Shown: in pieces, positions 16,342 through 24,872 of the stretch
How positions within the stretch are numbered: the stretch's first letter is position 1
How the letters are laid out: every line of letters begins with the position of its first letter
Source of the DNA: Marivivens sp.
GTDB lineage: Bacteria; Pseudomonadota; Alphaproteobacteria; Rhodobacterales; Rhodobacteraceae
Direction: 5' to 3'
DNA: 64,000 bases
NCBI GenBank assembly: GCA_017643845.1
Contig: JAEPMR010000005.1
Location: 1-64,000, forward strand
Position numbers and translations under genes: made by a program
The notes under the pieces: model-generated
Databases searched by the model: none
The model's input: the letters and a program-made list of their open reading frames with translations, nothing else
Told to the model about the DNA's origin: nothing

Positions 16342-18044
16342 GCACAGCAGCCAAGACAGATACCGCAGCACCGATCGCAATGCGTGAACCATCCGATGTC
16401 ATGCGGCTCGCGCGGCTCGGGTCGATCCATCAACACCGGCTGTCTTTCATGCGCGTCCTGCTGCGCCGTCTCGCGGCTGAAAAATGGCGCTACGAGCGCA
16501 CGACATTCAAGATTGATGACAACGGCGTTGGGCACGCCGTCTACACGCTTCACGGCCCCGAGCGGAGCTACTCGCTCGTCGCCTTTGCGCATGATCTGCC
16601 GCCCGAGCAACGCTCGGACCGTGTGATCGCCACAGCATGGGACGCCACATTCACGCTGTTTGACGGTGTTCCGACCACGGATGACATTTCTCGCTTGTCC
16701 CAAAACGTCCCGATACAGGAGGCAGGTCGTATCAGCAAAAAAGAGCTGAGCCTGTCGCGCGCCAACCGCTCGGTCCGCTTGTGGGAGCATGTCGTCAGCC
16801 GCCTCGCTGCCGGACTGCAGCCGGATGCTGAACTGGTCGATAAAATTGGCTATCTGATGCGTACCACGGCTGTTTACGGCTCAGGTAAATTCGGTGCGTC
16901 TGATCGCGAGAGCATTGCCGCGCGGCCCGAATTCATTGCCCCGTTTCAGGTCGAGATGATGTCTGTTTACCTCACCCGCGCATTTGTTGCCGATCTGGTG
17001 GAACATATGGCACGTGCTCGCTCCCCTCAAACGACCGTCCCGCTGGACCCAAAAATTCGCCGTCAACTTGGGATTGGTAACTCGACGGGTCTCGGCATGG
17101 CGCCGTTCCTGATCAATCATCCGGTCCTGTTGAACAACTGGATCGCTGCCCGCGAAGAAGGGCTCGCTCGCGTCCGCCGCTTGCCACAAGCCAGCGCAGA
17201 CGAGGCCGCACGGTTCAGATCGCTGGTCGCAAGAGCCGCACTCAATATCGCAGAGTGGAATACGACAAGCGACTTCCAGCTTGAAAAGCTTTCGGAATTG
17301 CGGGTCGACATCGACAAGATCGTAGAGATGATGGAGGACTCCAATATCTGGACGAACGCTCCATGGGATCGTCTCTATCATTGGGCAACCGAGGCATTGA
17401 GCGTCGAAGGACAGGAGCTTCTGGTCTCTTTGATGCTTGAACCCTATCCCTCGCTGGTGGACCCGTTGGCGGATTGCATGGCTGCCGACGAAGCCGCAGC
17501 AAACGGAATTGACGGGTCCATGACAATCGGGCGGGTTCGGGCGCTGATCGAGATGCTCTATGGTTGGGCGCTGGAAACCGATTGGTCCGACCGCAGCGAA
17601 ATTGCCCGTGCGTGGTATGTCTCGGAAGAAAAGCTGGAGCCGCGACTGGGCGAGCGTTTCGACGAGGATATCGAATGCTATGAGCAGCCATTGGCGCCCG
17701 GCCGCGATGTCGCGGCCCTCTATGGTGATCTCGATGCCTACACGCCAGAGGATCCCGTTGCGAACCTTCTGTTGCATCAACCAGAGCATCGCCATGCTTT
17801 GCGCCGCGTCCAGATCACCGCAGCACATCCCTATGCGGAAATCCGCGACAATACGATCAGTCGGGAGATGGTTCCAATTGATCTTCTCAGGGCCAAGCTT
17901 GCCTTCTTTGGAGCTCAGCATTTTGATCCACGTTCAGATCGCTGGGTGCGGATCAACATGTATCGCAATGCCCCTATGCCGTGGGAGCTGTCTGAACTCG
18001 CCAAGGATGATTGGTCCTATCCGGCGATAGAGGGCGCATTATGA
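16338..18044 (+). CDS. Conserved-looking protein of unknown function, 568 residues
   Basis: I do not recognise this protein. It is soluble-looking with no signal peptide or membrane segment. It is rich in Arg, Glu and Ala with many amphipathic helices, and it has no nucleotide-binding or metal motif that I can see. It starts MSTAAKTDTAAPIAM, so the first 15-20 residues are probably disordered. The ATG overlaps the M19-like stop (ATGA), and its own stop overlaps the DUF3726 start in the same way. Translation is thus coupled across four genes, so the protein probably works with the aldehyde dehydrogenase, M19-like protein and DUF3726 protein as one module. Confidence 0.8.
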   Translation: MSTAAKTDTAAPIAMREPSDVMRLARLGSIHQHRLSFMRVLLRRLAAEKWRYERTTFKIDDNGVGHAVYTLHGPERSYSLVAFAHDLPPEQRSDRVIATAWDATFTLFDGVPTTDDISRLSQNVPIQEAGRISKKELSLSRANRSVRLWEHVVSRLAAGLQPDAELVDKIGYLMRTTAVYGSGKFGASDRESIAARPEFIAPFQVEMMSVYLTRAFVADLVEHMARARSPQTTVPLDPKIRRQLGIGNSTGLGMAPFLINHPVLLNNWIAAREEGLARVRRLPQASADEAARFRSLVARAALNIAEWNTTSDFQLEKLSELRVDIDKIVEMMEDSNIWTNAPWDRLYHWATEALSVEGQELLVSLMLEPYPSLVDPLADCMAADEAAANGIDGSMTIGRVRALIEMLYGWALETDWSDRSEIARAWYVSEEKLEPRLGERFDEDIECYEQPLAPGRDVAALYGDLDAYTPEDPVANLLLHQPEHRHALRRVQITAAHPYAEIRDNTISREMVPIDLLRAKLAFFGAQHFDPRSDRWVRINMYRNAPMPWELSELAKDDWSYPAIEGAL

Positions 18045-18691
18045 TTTTATCACTGAGCGAAATCGAAGGTTTGGCAAAAAAAGCCGCACGCGGCGCGGGC
18101 TATAGCTGGGGAATAGCCGAGGACGCAGGGCGTGACGTTCGGTGGCTCGAAGGCCACGGATTGCCGGGCGCAGGGGTTCTTGCGGGTCTCCTGATCGACA
18201 ATGACGGCCCCAGAAACCTCGCCAAGCTGCCGCCTCGGTTTTTCGATGGACGGATGCAGCCGGGTGGGGAGGGGCCGATGTGTCCCATAACGGCTGCCGC
18301 TGCGATCTCCGACAGGTGGGAAGTGCTGACGCGAGAGATCGTCATTGGACCGGTCCAATGGCCCATCTTGCTGTTACCGGCCGTCGCCAGATCTGCGGTC
18401 GCGCTCGGCATGCCGCTCACGATGTCATGGTTTGGATATTCTGCCGTTGCGCGTCCAGATGGCTCTGTATCTGAAACTGGCCTGCGTCGCGGTGCTTCGG
18501 TGACCGATCATCTGAAAATCATGCCGGTTGATCAGGCCGGTGCCGTTGACCCTTGCAACGAAACTGATCGCTGCGCGACCGCACCTGTGATCGTTGATCA
18601 ATTGAATATTTTCGCCGGACGAACCTATGCCCCTGCCACGGAAGCCAGTCGACTTGCAGGCGCAGGGGCAGGGCTGACGGACAACGATTAG
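18041..18691 (+). CDS. DUF3726 domain protein
   Basis: The 216-residue protein begins MILSLSEIEGLAKKAARGAG, a pattern I associate with DUF3726, a family of unknown function. The middle contains EDAGRDVRWLEGHGLPG, and the C-terminal part holds an NIFAGRTYAPATEASR segment. No signal peptide or transmembrane helix is evident. It is translationally coupled to the preceding 568-residue gene (ATGA at 18041) and ends 4 bases into convergent galE. The four-gene operon beginning with the aldehyde dehydrogenase ends here. No function can be asserted. Confidence 0.75.
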   Translation: MILSLSEIEGLAKKAARGAGYSWGIAEDAGRDVRWLEGHGLPGAGVLAGLLIDNDGPRNLAKLPPRFFDGRMQPGGEGPMCPITAAAAISDRWEVLTREIVIGPVQWPILLLPAVARSAVALGMPLTMSWFGYSAVARPDGSVSETGLRRGASVTDHLKIMPVDQAGAVDPCNETDRCATAPVIVDQLNIFAGRTYAPATEASRLAGAGAGLTDND

Positions 18692-19719
18692 GTTCGGCCG
18701 CTCGGATCGCGCCCCTCTGCCAGCCATTGGTCCGAAATGCCGGACTGGTGCCACTGATACGCGTCCTCCACGATTGTTTCGAGCGAGGAGCGTAGGGGGC
18801 GCCAAGTCAGCTCTTCAATTGCGCGCTGAGAGCCGGAAACGAGGTAAGACGCATCGCCCGCACGCCTCGGTGCTTGCTGGACGGTTAGCGGAGCATTCGT
18901 CACCCTCTTTACGGTGTCGATGACTTCGCGCACCGAATAGCCGTGACCCGTCCCGAGGTTGAACGCGCGGTTTTCCTTGCCCGCCAACCGCCATTCCAGC
19001 CCTGCAATATGCGCGTTCACCAAATCCACCACATGCACATAGTCGCGGATGCAGGTTCCGTCCGGCGTCGGATAGTCATCGCCAAATACCGCGACAGACT
19101 CGCGCTTGCCTTGGGTGGCCTCGATGACAATCGGAATTAGATGGGTTTCTGGGCGATGCAGCTCGCCGATTTCGCACTCCGGGTCCGCGCCAGCCACGTT
19201 GAAATACCGGAAAATGACATGACCCAAGCCGTCGCTTTCGGCAAAGTCTCGCAGCATTTCCTCGATCGCTTTTTTCGATCCGCCATAGGCATTGATCGGC
19301 CGCTGTTCGGTCTCCTCGGTCAGTGTCACGCCGTCATGATCGCCGAAAGTCGCACAGGTGGAACTAAATATGAAATCTTTGCAATCCGTTCTCAGCGCCG
19401 CCTCGATGAGGTTGAGCGCACCCGTCACATTCTCCCGCCAGTATCGACCAGGGAATTGCATCGACTCTCCAACAAGAGACAGCGCTGCAAAATGCATCAC
19501 CGCAACAGGCCGATATTTGGCAAAAACGGCATCAAGCCGTGCCCGGTCCATCAGGTCGCCAATTTCGAGCGGGCCATATTTCACGGCCTGCGCCCAGCCG
19601 GTCGACAGGTTGTCGAATGCCACAGGGACGAACCCCGCCGCTGAAAGTGCCTTGCATGCATGAGAGCCGATATAGCCAGCCCCACCCGTCACAATGACAT
19701 GGCCGCGATCCACGCTCAT
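18688..19719 (-). CDS. galE: UDP-glucose 4-epimerase
   Basis: The 343-residue extended short-chain dehydrogenase has the NAD motif GGAGYIGSH (residues 12-20) and the catalytic S120/T121, Y145 and K149 (YGGSKK). It also carries the GalE-type [13 protein letters not shown] and [14 protein letters not shown] segments. It interconverts UDP-glucose and UDP-galactose for polysaccharide or lipid A/LPS sugar supply. It is directly downstream of galU with a 4-base overlap, so both are made from one minus-strand transcript. Its 3' end overlaps the DUF3726 gene by 4 bases. Confidence 0.94.
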   Translation of the reverse strand: MSVDRGHVIVTGGAGYIGSHACKALSAAGFVPVAFDNLSTGWAQAVKYGPLEIGDLMDRARLDAVFAKYRPVAVMHFAALSLVGESMQFPGRYWRENVTGALNLIEAALRTDCKDFIFSSTCATFGDHDGVTLTEETEQRPINAYGGSKKAIEEMLRDFAESDGLGHVIFRYFNVAGADPECEIGELHRPETHLIPIVIEATQGKRESVAVFGDDYPTPDGTCIRDYVHVVDLVNAHIAGLEWRLAGKENRAFNLGTGHGYSVREVIDTVKRVTNAPLTVQQAPRRAGDASYLVSGSQRAIEELTWRPLRSSLETIVEDAYQWHQSGISDQWLAEGRDPSGRT

Positions 19720-20606
19720 TCAGCTGCCAGTCCCTGCGCCCGTGCCGCAATAAACTGCCGGAAATCAGCGCCGTATGTTGAATCTTCCAGCGCGAAATCC
19801 ACGATGGCCTGCAAATAGCCGAATTTCGACCCGCAATCATATCGCGCGCCCGATAGGGTCACAGCCTGCACCTGTCCGCCACGCGCACGGGTGTTGATCG
19901 CATCTGCCAGCTGGATTTCTCCGCCGTGGCCGGGCGGCTGATTGCGTAAAATCTCGAAGATTTCCGGCTCCAGAACATAGCGCCCGATGGACGCGAGATC
20001 GGACGGGGCGTTGTCCATTGCAGGTTTTTCGACAATTCCCGACACCGGAACAGCGCCACCGTTCACCTCTCCCGCAGGGGCGATGATCCCGTATTTGTCG
20101 ACTTCTTCTCGCGGAACGCGTGTCACCAAGAGCGTGGTCGCGGGCTGTTGTGCGTACGCATTGACCAGAGCCTGTGTCGGCAGGGTCGCCCCGCGGATGA
20201 GGTCGTCCGCGAGCAGCACCGCGAACGGCTCGTGCCCGACGACAGGTTCCGCACAGAGCACCGCATGGCCCAACCCAAGCGCCTCCGCCTGACGGATAAA
20301 GATGCAGTTGATCCCTTCGGGGACAATATTGCGCACCATATCCCGTAGTTCGTCCTTGCCTTTGGCTGCGAGTGCGCTTTCAAGCCCGAGATTGGCGTCG
20401 AAATGGTCTTCGATCGCCCGTTTGGTGCGCCCCGTTACGAAAATCAGATCGGTAATGCCAGCCGCGATTGCCTCTTCCACCGCGTATTGAATGATCGGCT
20501 TGTCAACGATCGGCAGGAGTTCTTTCGGCATCGCTTTCGTTGCGGGAAGGAAACGGGTGCCAAGCCCCGCAACAGGGAACACAGCTTTTCTGATTTGATG
20601 AGGCAT
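19716..20606 (-). CDS. galU: UTP-glucose-1-phosphate uridylyltransferase
   Basis: The 296-residue nucleotidyltransferase has the signature [16 protein letters not shown] at residues 15-30 and later [25 protein letters not shown] and [14 protein letters not shown], all typical of GalU. It makes UDP-glucose, feeding GalE and cell-surface polysaccharides. It precedes galE on the minus strand with overlapping stop/start, forming a two-gene unit. The upstream gene is the sensor-kinase homologue, 72 bases away on the same strand. Confidence 0.95.
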   Translation of the reverse strand: MPHQIRKAVFPVAGLGTRFLPATKAMPKELLPIVDKPIIQYAVEEAIAAGITDLIFVTGRTKRAIEDHFDANLGLESALAAKGKDELRDMVRNIVPEGINCIFIRQAEALGLGHAVLCAEPVVGHEPFAVLLADDLIRGATLPTQALVNAYAQQPATTLLVTRVPREEVDKYGIIAPAGEVNGGAVPVSGIVEKPAMDNAPSDLASIGRYVLEPEIFEILRNQPPGHGGEIQLADAINTRARGGQVQAVTLSGARYDCGSKFGYLQAIVDFALEDSTYGADFRQFIAARAQGLAAE

Positions 20607-20678
20607 TTAAAGTCTTTCGCTCGTTATTGAGCAGGGTTTATCAACCACAGCGCGCACTGTCATCCTCGATTGTGGGTA

Positions 20679-22793
20679 TTATCCTGCCAGCTTTTTGCCA
20701 TGTCTAAGGATGCTGCGGATAATGTCATCAAAATTTCCGTCGGCTTTGACCACATCGTCCATTCCCGCTTTTATGCTCTGCCCTCGGGTATTTGCATTAT
20801 TGGACCGCGCCAAAGCCGTAATGGTGATTTCTCTGGAGACTTCTCCAAGTTCGCGAATGTGTCGGGCAATGTCGTGACCGGTCTCTGGGTCAGTCCAGCA
20901 ATCCACAAGGATTTGGTCGATCAATTGCTGTTGCAGCACTAAGGTGGCTTCATTCGCATTGGCGGCGATCGAGACGTCAGCGCCGGACTCTCGCAGGCCC
21001 GTTTCCAAATCGTCACGCAGCGTCGTTTTTTTTGCGACCAGCAAGAGCCTCTTGGATCGCAGCGCGTTGGCCCGAAACTTCGGCGTTTCCGCCCCAGCGT
21101 TCTGCGTGCCGCTCTCCACCTCGGTAAGCGGAATATCCACCCAGAATTCGGCACCATTTGCATGTTCGATGATGCCGATATTGGCCGAGAGGATAGAGGC
21201 GATCTGTCGCGCGATCGGCAGGCCGAGCCCGTGCTCCCCACCCTGATCATCGGACGCGTTCTGAGTTAGTTCAAACCGTCGGAGCGCTTGCTCTGCTTCT
21301 TGTTTCGATATCCCCGGCCCCTCGTCGCGGACAGAAAACCGGAGCATAGGCTCACCCGGCGTATGTTCGATCGGCGCGACATTCAGATAGATCGAACCGG
21401 AAGGAGCGTGGCGGAACGCATTGTCGATGAAGTTCGTCAGGATTTGGCGCAGACGCTCGGTATCCAGCATGATCTGCGCGGATGTCGCCGGGTCTCGGGA
21501 AATTTTGAGCTTACGCATCTTCTCGGCACTTCGGGCCTCGAAACGGTCGCGGATTGAGTGCAGGAATTCGGTGATATCGGCGGAGCGGAGTTGTATCGGG
21601 GATGTGCCGGATTCCAGCCTTGCAAAATCAACGAGGTCTTCTGTTGCGGAAGAGATATTGTTGGCGGTCTGCCGAATAAGATCGAGCTTACTGCGCATTC
21701 TGGCGTCGGTCACTTCGCGGGCAGTCTCGTCAATAATCCTGGTCAGCGCGTGCAGAGGCTTCTGGAGCCTCTTGCCAAAACCCTCGACATACCGGTTCTT
21801 GAGCGCGTTGGCGGCACGTGTCTCCCGATAGGCATCTCTGAGTGCGCGATTTGCCTGTCGGTAGACAACATAGCTAAGCCAATAACTGATCAGCAGCACG
21901 AAGATAACCGCTCCGCCATAGACTAGCAGCGTGTTATAGGTCTGCGGGGGAGCATCGATCTTTCCGGCAATTATCCAGCGGCCATTGGGCAGGATGATCT
22001 GTGCCGATGCATAGGGCGGCTCAAACGCATCGGGATTTCCGGCGAAAATATCACCAAATAATCCAAGACCATCCTTGCCCCGAATGGCGATGTTGACGCG
22101 CTCGCTGATTTCGCTGTAGCCGGCGCGCTCAAGCATGACTGGCACGTCCAGAAGGATCGTCGCAAATCCCCAGAAGTCATCAAACCCTGTGCGGCTCACG
22201 TAGCCTTCTACGAAGATCGGAAGACGAGCGATGATCGCGGTCCCGCCCTGCAAAAGGTTAACTGGCCCCGCGACAATGTAGGCGCGTTCTTCGATGCTCT
22301 TGAGAACCGCCGGCCGCCGTTGGGGGTCGGAAAGCAGGTCGTGGCCGACCGCACTGGCATTTCGCTCCTTTTGGGAGACGAACTCAACAACGGCATCCGG
22401 CGCAAGCTGCAAGCTCATGACCCCCGGCACGCTCTCCTCCAGAGCTGATGCAAATTCCTGAAACCTGTCCTCTTCGATTTCATCATGGCTCAGAACGAAA
22501 GCCTTGAGCGCATAGGGCAGGGCGAGGCGTTGGTTCAGCTGTGATTCCAGCGACGCGCGAAATGCGTCGATCTCGGCATTCACGATTTCATCGAGATGTT
22601 GCTGTTCACTGGCGCGCTGCACCGACCAGATCAGGTAGACGATAATCAGGAGAAACGCGAAAGTGGCGAAAAAGATCAGCCCCGCAACGCCGAACGGGCG
22701 GCTCCACCACGCTTTACGCGAATGCTTCGTTTTTCTGGCGGTGTGTTGCCGTGTTTTGGATGCCATAAACCGAGTCACCAATGCATTACGCAT
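20679..22793 (-). CDS. CHASE-type hybrid sensor histidine kinase homologue with degenerate H-box and receiver
   Basis: The 704-residue membrane protein has transmembrane helices at about 35-57 and 289-311 flanking a periplasmic CHASE-like domain. A dimerisation region (about 325-395), an HATPase_c domain (about 440-560) and a C-terminal receiver-like domain (about 580-700) follow. The ATPase boxes look intact: N-box ILTNFIDNAFRHA, G1 RDEGPGIS, G2 GGEHGLGLP. At the H-box the sequence is GFGKRLQKPLHAL, so K341 occupies the phospho-histidine position. The receiver keeps D631 (ILVDCW) and K683, but its acidic pair is replaced (LLLVAKKT). No response regulator gene is adjacent. It is probably a non-canonical or decayed signalling protein. 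Confidence 0.85.
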   Translation of the reverse strand: MRNALVTRFMASKTRQHTARKTKHSRKAWWSRPFGVAGLIFFATFAFLLIIVYLIWSVQRASEQQHLDEIVNAEIDAFRASLESQLNQRLALPYALKAFVLSHDEIEEDRFQEFASALEESVPGVMSLQLAPDAVVEFVSQKERNASAVGHDLLSDPQRRPAVLKSIEERAYIVAGPVNLLQGGTAIIARLPIFVEGYVSRTGFDDFWGFATILLDVPVMLERAGYSEISERVNIAIRGKDGLGLFGDIFAGNPDAFEPPYASAQIILPNGRWIIAGKIDAPPQTYNTLLVYGGAVIFVLLISYWLSYVVYRQANRALRDAYRETRAANALKNRYVEGFGKRLQKPLHALTRIIDETAREVTDARMRSKLDLIRQTANNISSATEDLVDFARLESGTSPIQLRSADITEFLHSIRDRFEARSAEKMRKLKISRDPATSAQIMLDTERLRQILTNFIDNAFRHAPSGSIYLNVAPIEHTPGEPMLRFSVRDEGPGISKQEAEQALRRFELTQNASDDQGGEHGLGLPIARQIASILSANIGIIEHANGAEFWVDIPLTEVESGTQNAGAETPKFRANALRSKRLLLVAKKTTLRDDLETGLRESGADVSIAANANEATLVLQQQLIDQILVDCWTDPETGHDIARHIRELGEVSREITITALARSNNANTRGQSIKAGMDDVVKADGNFDDIIRSILRHGKKLAG

Positions 22794-22862
22794 CCCGATT
22801 AAGGACGCATTTTTCCTTAGATACCAAGATGATCTTTAGTATTCCAGACTGAACAGTTCAGA

Positions 22863-23792
22863 TCACATGTTCGAACGGTTCAAGAATTGGGCCACATCGG
22901 CGTAAGAAGGCATCGCAAGCCCCGCGCCTTTGCGTGTGACAGAGATAGCAGCCACCGCAGTCGCGAATTTCAGGCTCTCACGCATGTCCGCACCGCTTGC
23001 CAGTCCCGCCGCCAGCCCGCCATTGAACGCGTCGCCCGCGCCCGTCGTGTCGACCACCGGACCGGCCTCCATCGGGTCGATGGTCCGCATGTGTTGGCCG
23101 TCATACCAGAGTGCGCCGTTCTCTCCCAATGTCAGAATGATGTGCTTTGGCCCGCGTTGGTGCAGGGCATAGGCTGCGGCTTCGGCCTCTTCAAGCGTGC
23201 GCACGGGCAGGCCAGTCAGGATTTCGGTCTCTGATTCATTCGGGGTCAGAATATCGCATAATGCGAGCATCTCATCCGTCAGGTGTTGGGCCGGCGCAGG
23301 GTTCAGAATGGTGGTAACACCCGCCGCACGGGCAATCTCCAATCCCCTTTGTGCTGCTTCCAGGGGCTGCTCGAGCTGGGTGACAAAGACCTTTGCACCG
23401 CCAATAGCCTCGGCTTGCGCATCCATGTCTTCTCCCGCGAGCCCGGTTGCCGCACCTGGACAGACGATAATCGCGTTCCTGCCGCTGCCTTTCTCCAGAT
23501 AGATGAATGCCGCACCTGTCGACTCGTCCGGCATGACGCGGACCAGCGGCACCACGCCCGCCTGCTCCCATGTGTCATGGGCGAGTTGTCCGAATGCGTC
23601 GTCACCCAGTCGGGTAATGATCGCTGTATTCGCCCCTGCTTTCGCTGCTGCGATGGCTTGATTTGATCCCTTCCCGCCGGGGCCCAGAGAAAAACTATCG
23701 CCCAGTAGTGTCTCGCCCATGACTGGCAGGCGCGCGGCTTCGAATATCGCGTCGCCAGCGAACACACCCAAAACGATCACATCATGCGCCAT
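22863..23792 (-). CDS. rbsK: Ribokinase-like PfkB carbohydrate kinase
   Basis: The 309-residue protein is a PfkB kinase that most resembles ribokinase: GPGGKGSNQAIAAAK near residue 37, TPNESE at 183, and the anion-hole and catalytic-base motif DTTGAGDAF with D254. It would phosphorylate a pentose or related sugar. There is no ribose ABC transporter or D-ribose pyranase nearby, so the true substrate is uncertain. It lies between bhcR (92 bases upstream, same strand) and the sensor-kinase homologue. Both neighbours are apparently unrelated, so the context does not inform its role. Confidence 0.82.
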   Translation of the reverse strand: MAHDVIVLGVFAGDAIFEAARLPVMGETLLGDSFSLGPGGKGSNQAIAAAKAGANTAIITRLGDDAFGQLAHDTWEQAGVVPLVRVMPDESTGAAFIYLEKGSGRNAIIVCPGAATGLAGEDMDAQAEAIGGAKVFVTQLEQPLEAAQRGLEIARAAGVTTILNPAPAQHLTDEMLALCDILTPNESETEILTGLPVRTLEEAEAAAYALHQRGPKHIILTLGENGALWYDGQHMRTIDPMEAGPVVDTTGAGDAFNGGLAAGLASGADMRESLKFATAVAAISVTRKGAGLAMPSYADVAQFLNRSNM

Positions 23793-23884
23793 ACCCGTCC
23801 CCCGAAAACGCGCCCATGACTATAAAAGGCGAATTTATCGTCGCATGGCAACAGTTTAGGCAATCGGCGTGGGGCGCACGGGCA

Positions 23885-24694
23885 TTATCCCCCCAAGGCG
23901 TCGGAAATCTCTTCGGCAGCCTGCCGCACGAGCGAGCCGAACAATTCGATCCGATCATCTGAAAAGCGGGTAGACGGGCCTGATATCGAAACACCGGCGA
24001 TGACCTCGCCACTTGCACCGTGAATCGCGGCTCCTATGCAGGACATTCCCAAATGTCGTTCCTCGCGGTCGAACGACCATCTGCGCGATCGTGTCTGCTC
24101 AAGATCACGCATCAGGGCGCTGGGCGTTGCCAAAGTGCGGTCGGTGAATGGTTCCAGTACCGCGCGGGAGAGCAATGCCTCGGTCCGCGCCGCGGGCAGG
24201 GCGGCTAGAATGGCCTTGCCGGTGCCGGATGCATGCATGGCGGTGCGCGTTCCCGGATTGAAAAACGCGCGGATCGGATGGGTTGCCTCTACCTGCCCGA
24301 TGAAAACCACCGTCAGCCCGTCGCGTACGGCAAGGTTCGCGGTCTCGCCTGTTTCCTCCATCAAACGTCGCATTACAGGGCGGGAGACATCCAGAAGTGT
24401 TGTCCTGTTCAGATAGGCTGTTCCGGTCCGATAGGCCGCAATCCCGATAGCCCATTCCTGCGTAATCTCGTCGAACGATGCATATCCCCGTTGCTGGAGC
24501 GTGCTGAGAATCCGGTGCGTCGTCGCGGTCGGAATATCGCAGTTTACCGAGAGTTCCGTCAGCGTGTTGGCACCGCCATCAGCGAGGGCATCAAGCACGT
24601 TGAGCGCACGGTCCAGCACCTGCATCGTGGGGGCGCTTGTCTCCTTGAAGCTGGATTTCGGGCGTCCGCGGCCGCGCCGTGTATGTGTTGTCAT
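23885..24694 (-). CDS. bhcR: IclR-family regulator of the beta-hydroxyaspartate cycle
   Basis: The 269-residue protein has an IclR winged helix (about residues 25-85: ALNVLDALADGGANTLTELS, then TATTHRILSTLQQRGY) and a C-terminal effector domain (HPIRAFFNPGTRTAMHASGTGKAI). It is divergently placed 178 bases from bhcA, the same arrangement as bhcR in Paracoccus denitrificans, where the protein binds the bhc promoter and responds to glyoxylate. The N-terminus is Arg/Lys-rich (THTRRGRGRPKSS) and may add DNA contacts. Assignment relies on family plus this conserved position. Confidence 0.9.
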   Translation of the reverse strand: MTTHTRRGRGRPKSSFKETSAPTMQVLDRALNVLDALADGGANTLTELSVNCDIPTATTHRILSTLQQRGYASFDEITQEWAIGIAAYRTGTAYLNRTTLLDVSRPVMRRLMEETGETANLAVRDGLTVVFIGQVEATHPIRAFFNPGTRTAMHASGTGKAILAALPAARTEALLSRAVLEPFTDRTLATPSALMRDLEQTRSRRWSFDREERHLGMSCIGAAIHGASGEVIAGVSISGPSTRFSDDRIELFGSLVRQAAEEISDALGG

Positions 24695-24872
24695 TTCTGC
24701 ACCTGCAAAATGAAAAATTATTTCATACCAATGTATACCGTTTCATTTGAAAATCAAATTAAACATTTAAAACATAGGTTTATATAAATTTTATAATTAT
24801 TGAAAAATGATTTTGAAAAAATTGCGAAAATCGCGCGACTCGCAGATGATCAGGGCAAAGGAGGACCACACC
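24695..24872. promoter_or_regulatory. bhcR-bhcA divergent control region with two TTTCAT/ATGAAA palindromes
   Basis: The 178-base region is very AT-rich in a GC-rich neighbourhood. A perfect inverted repeat ATGAAA-aatta-TTTCAT spans 24710-24726, and a second, TTTCA-tt-TGAAA, spans 24741-24752; both share the TTTCA half-site. They are good candidates for the BhcR (IclR) operator. A possible bhcA promoter is TTGAAA (24747-24752) with AACATA (24771-24776), 18 bases apart, overlapping the second palindrome. The bhcA ribosome binding site AAAGGAGG is at 24857-24864. Confidence 0.55.

Noticed and set aside
22863-23792. Ribokinase as part of the bhc system
   Set aside because: It is on the bhcR strand, but the motifs are plain ribokinase and no bhc reaction needs a sugar kinase; adjacency alone is insufficient.
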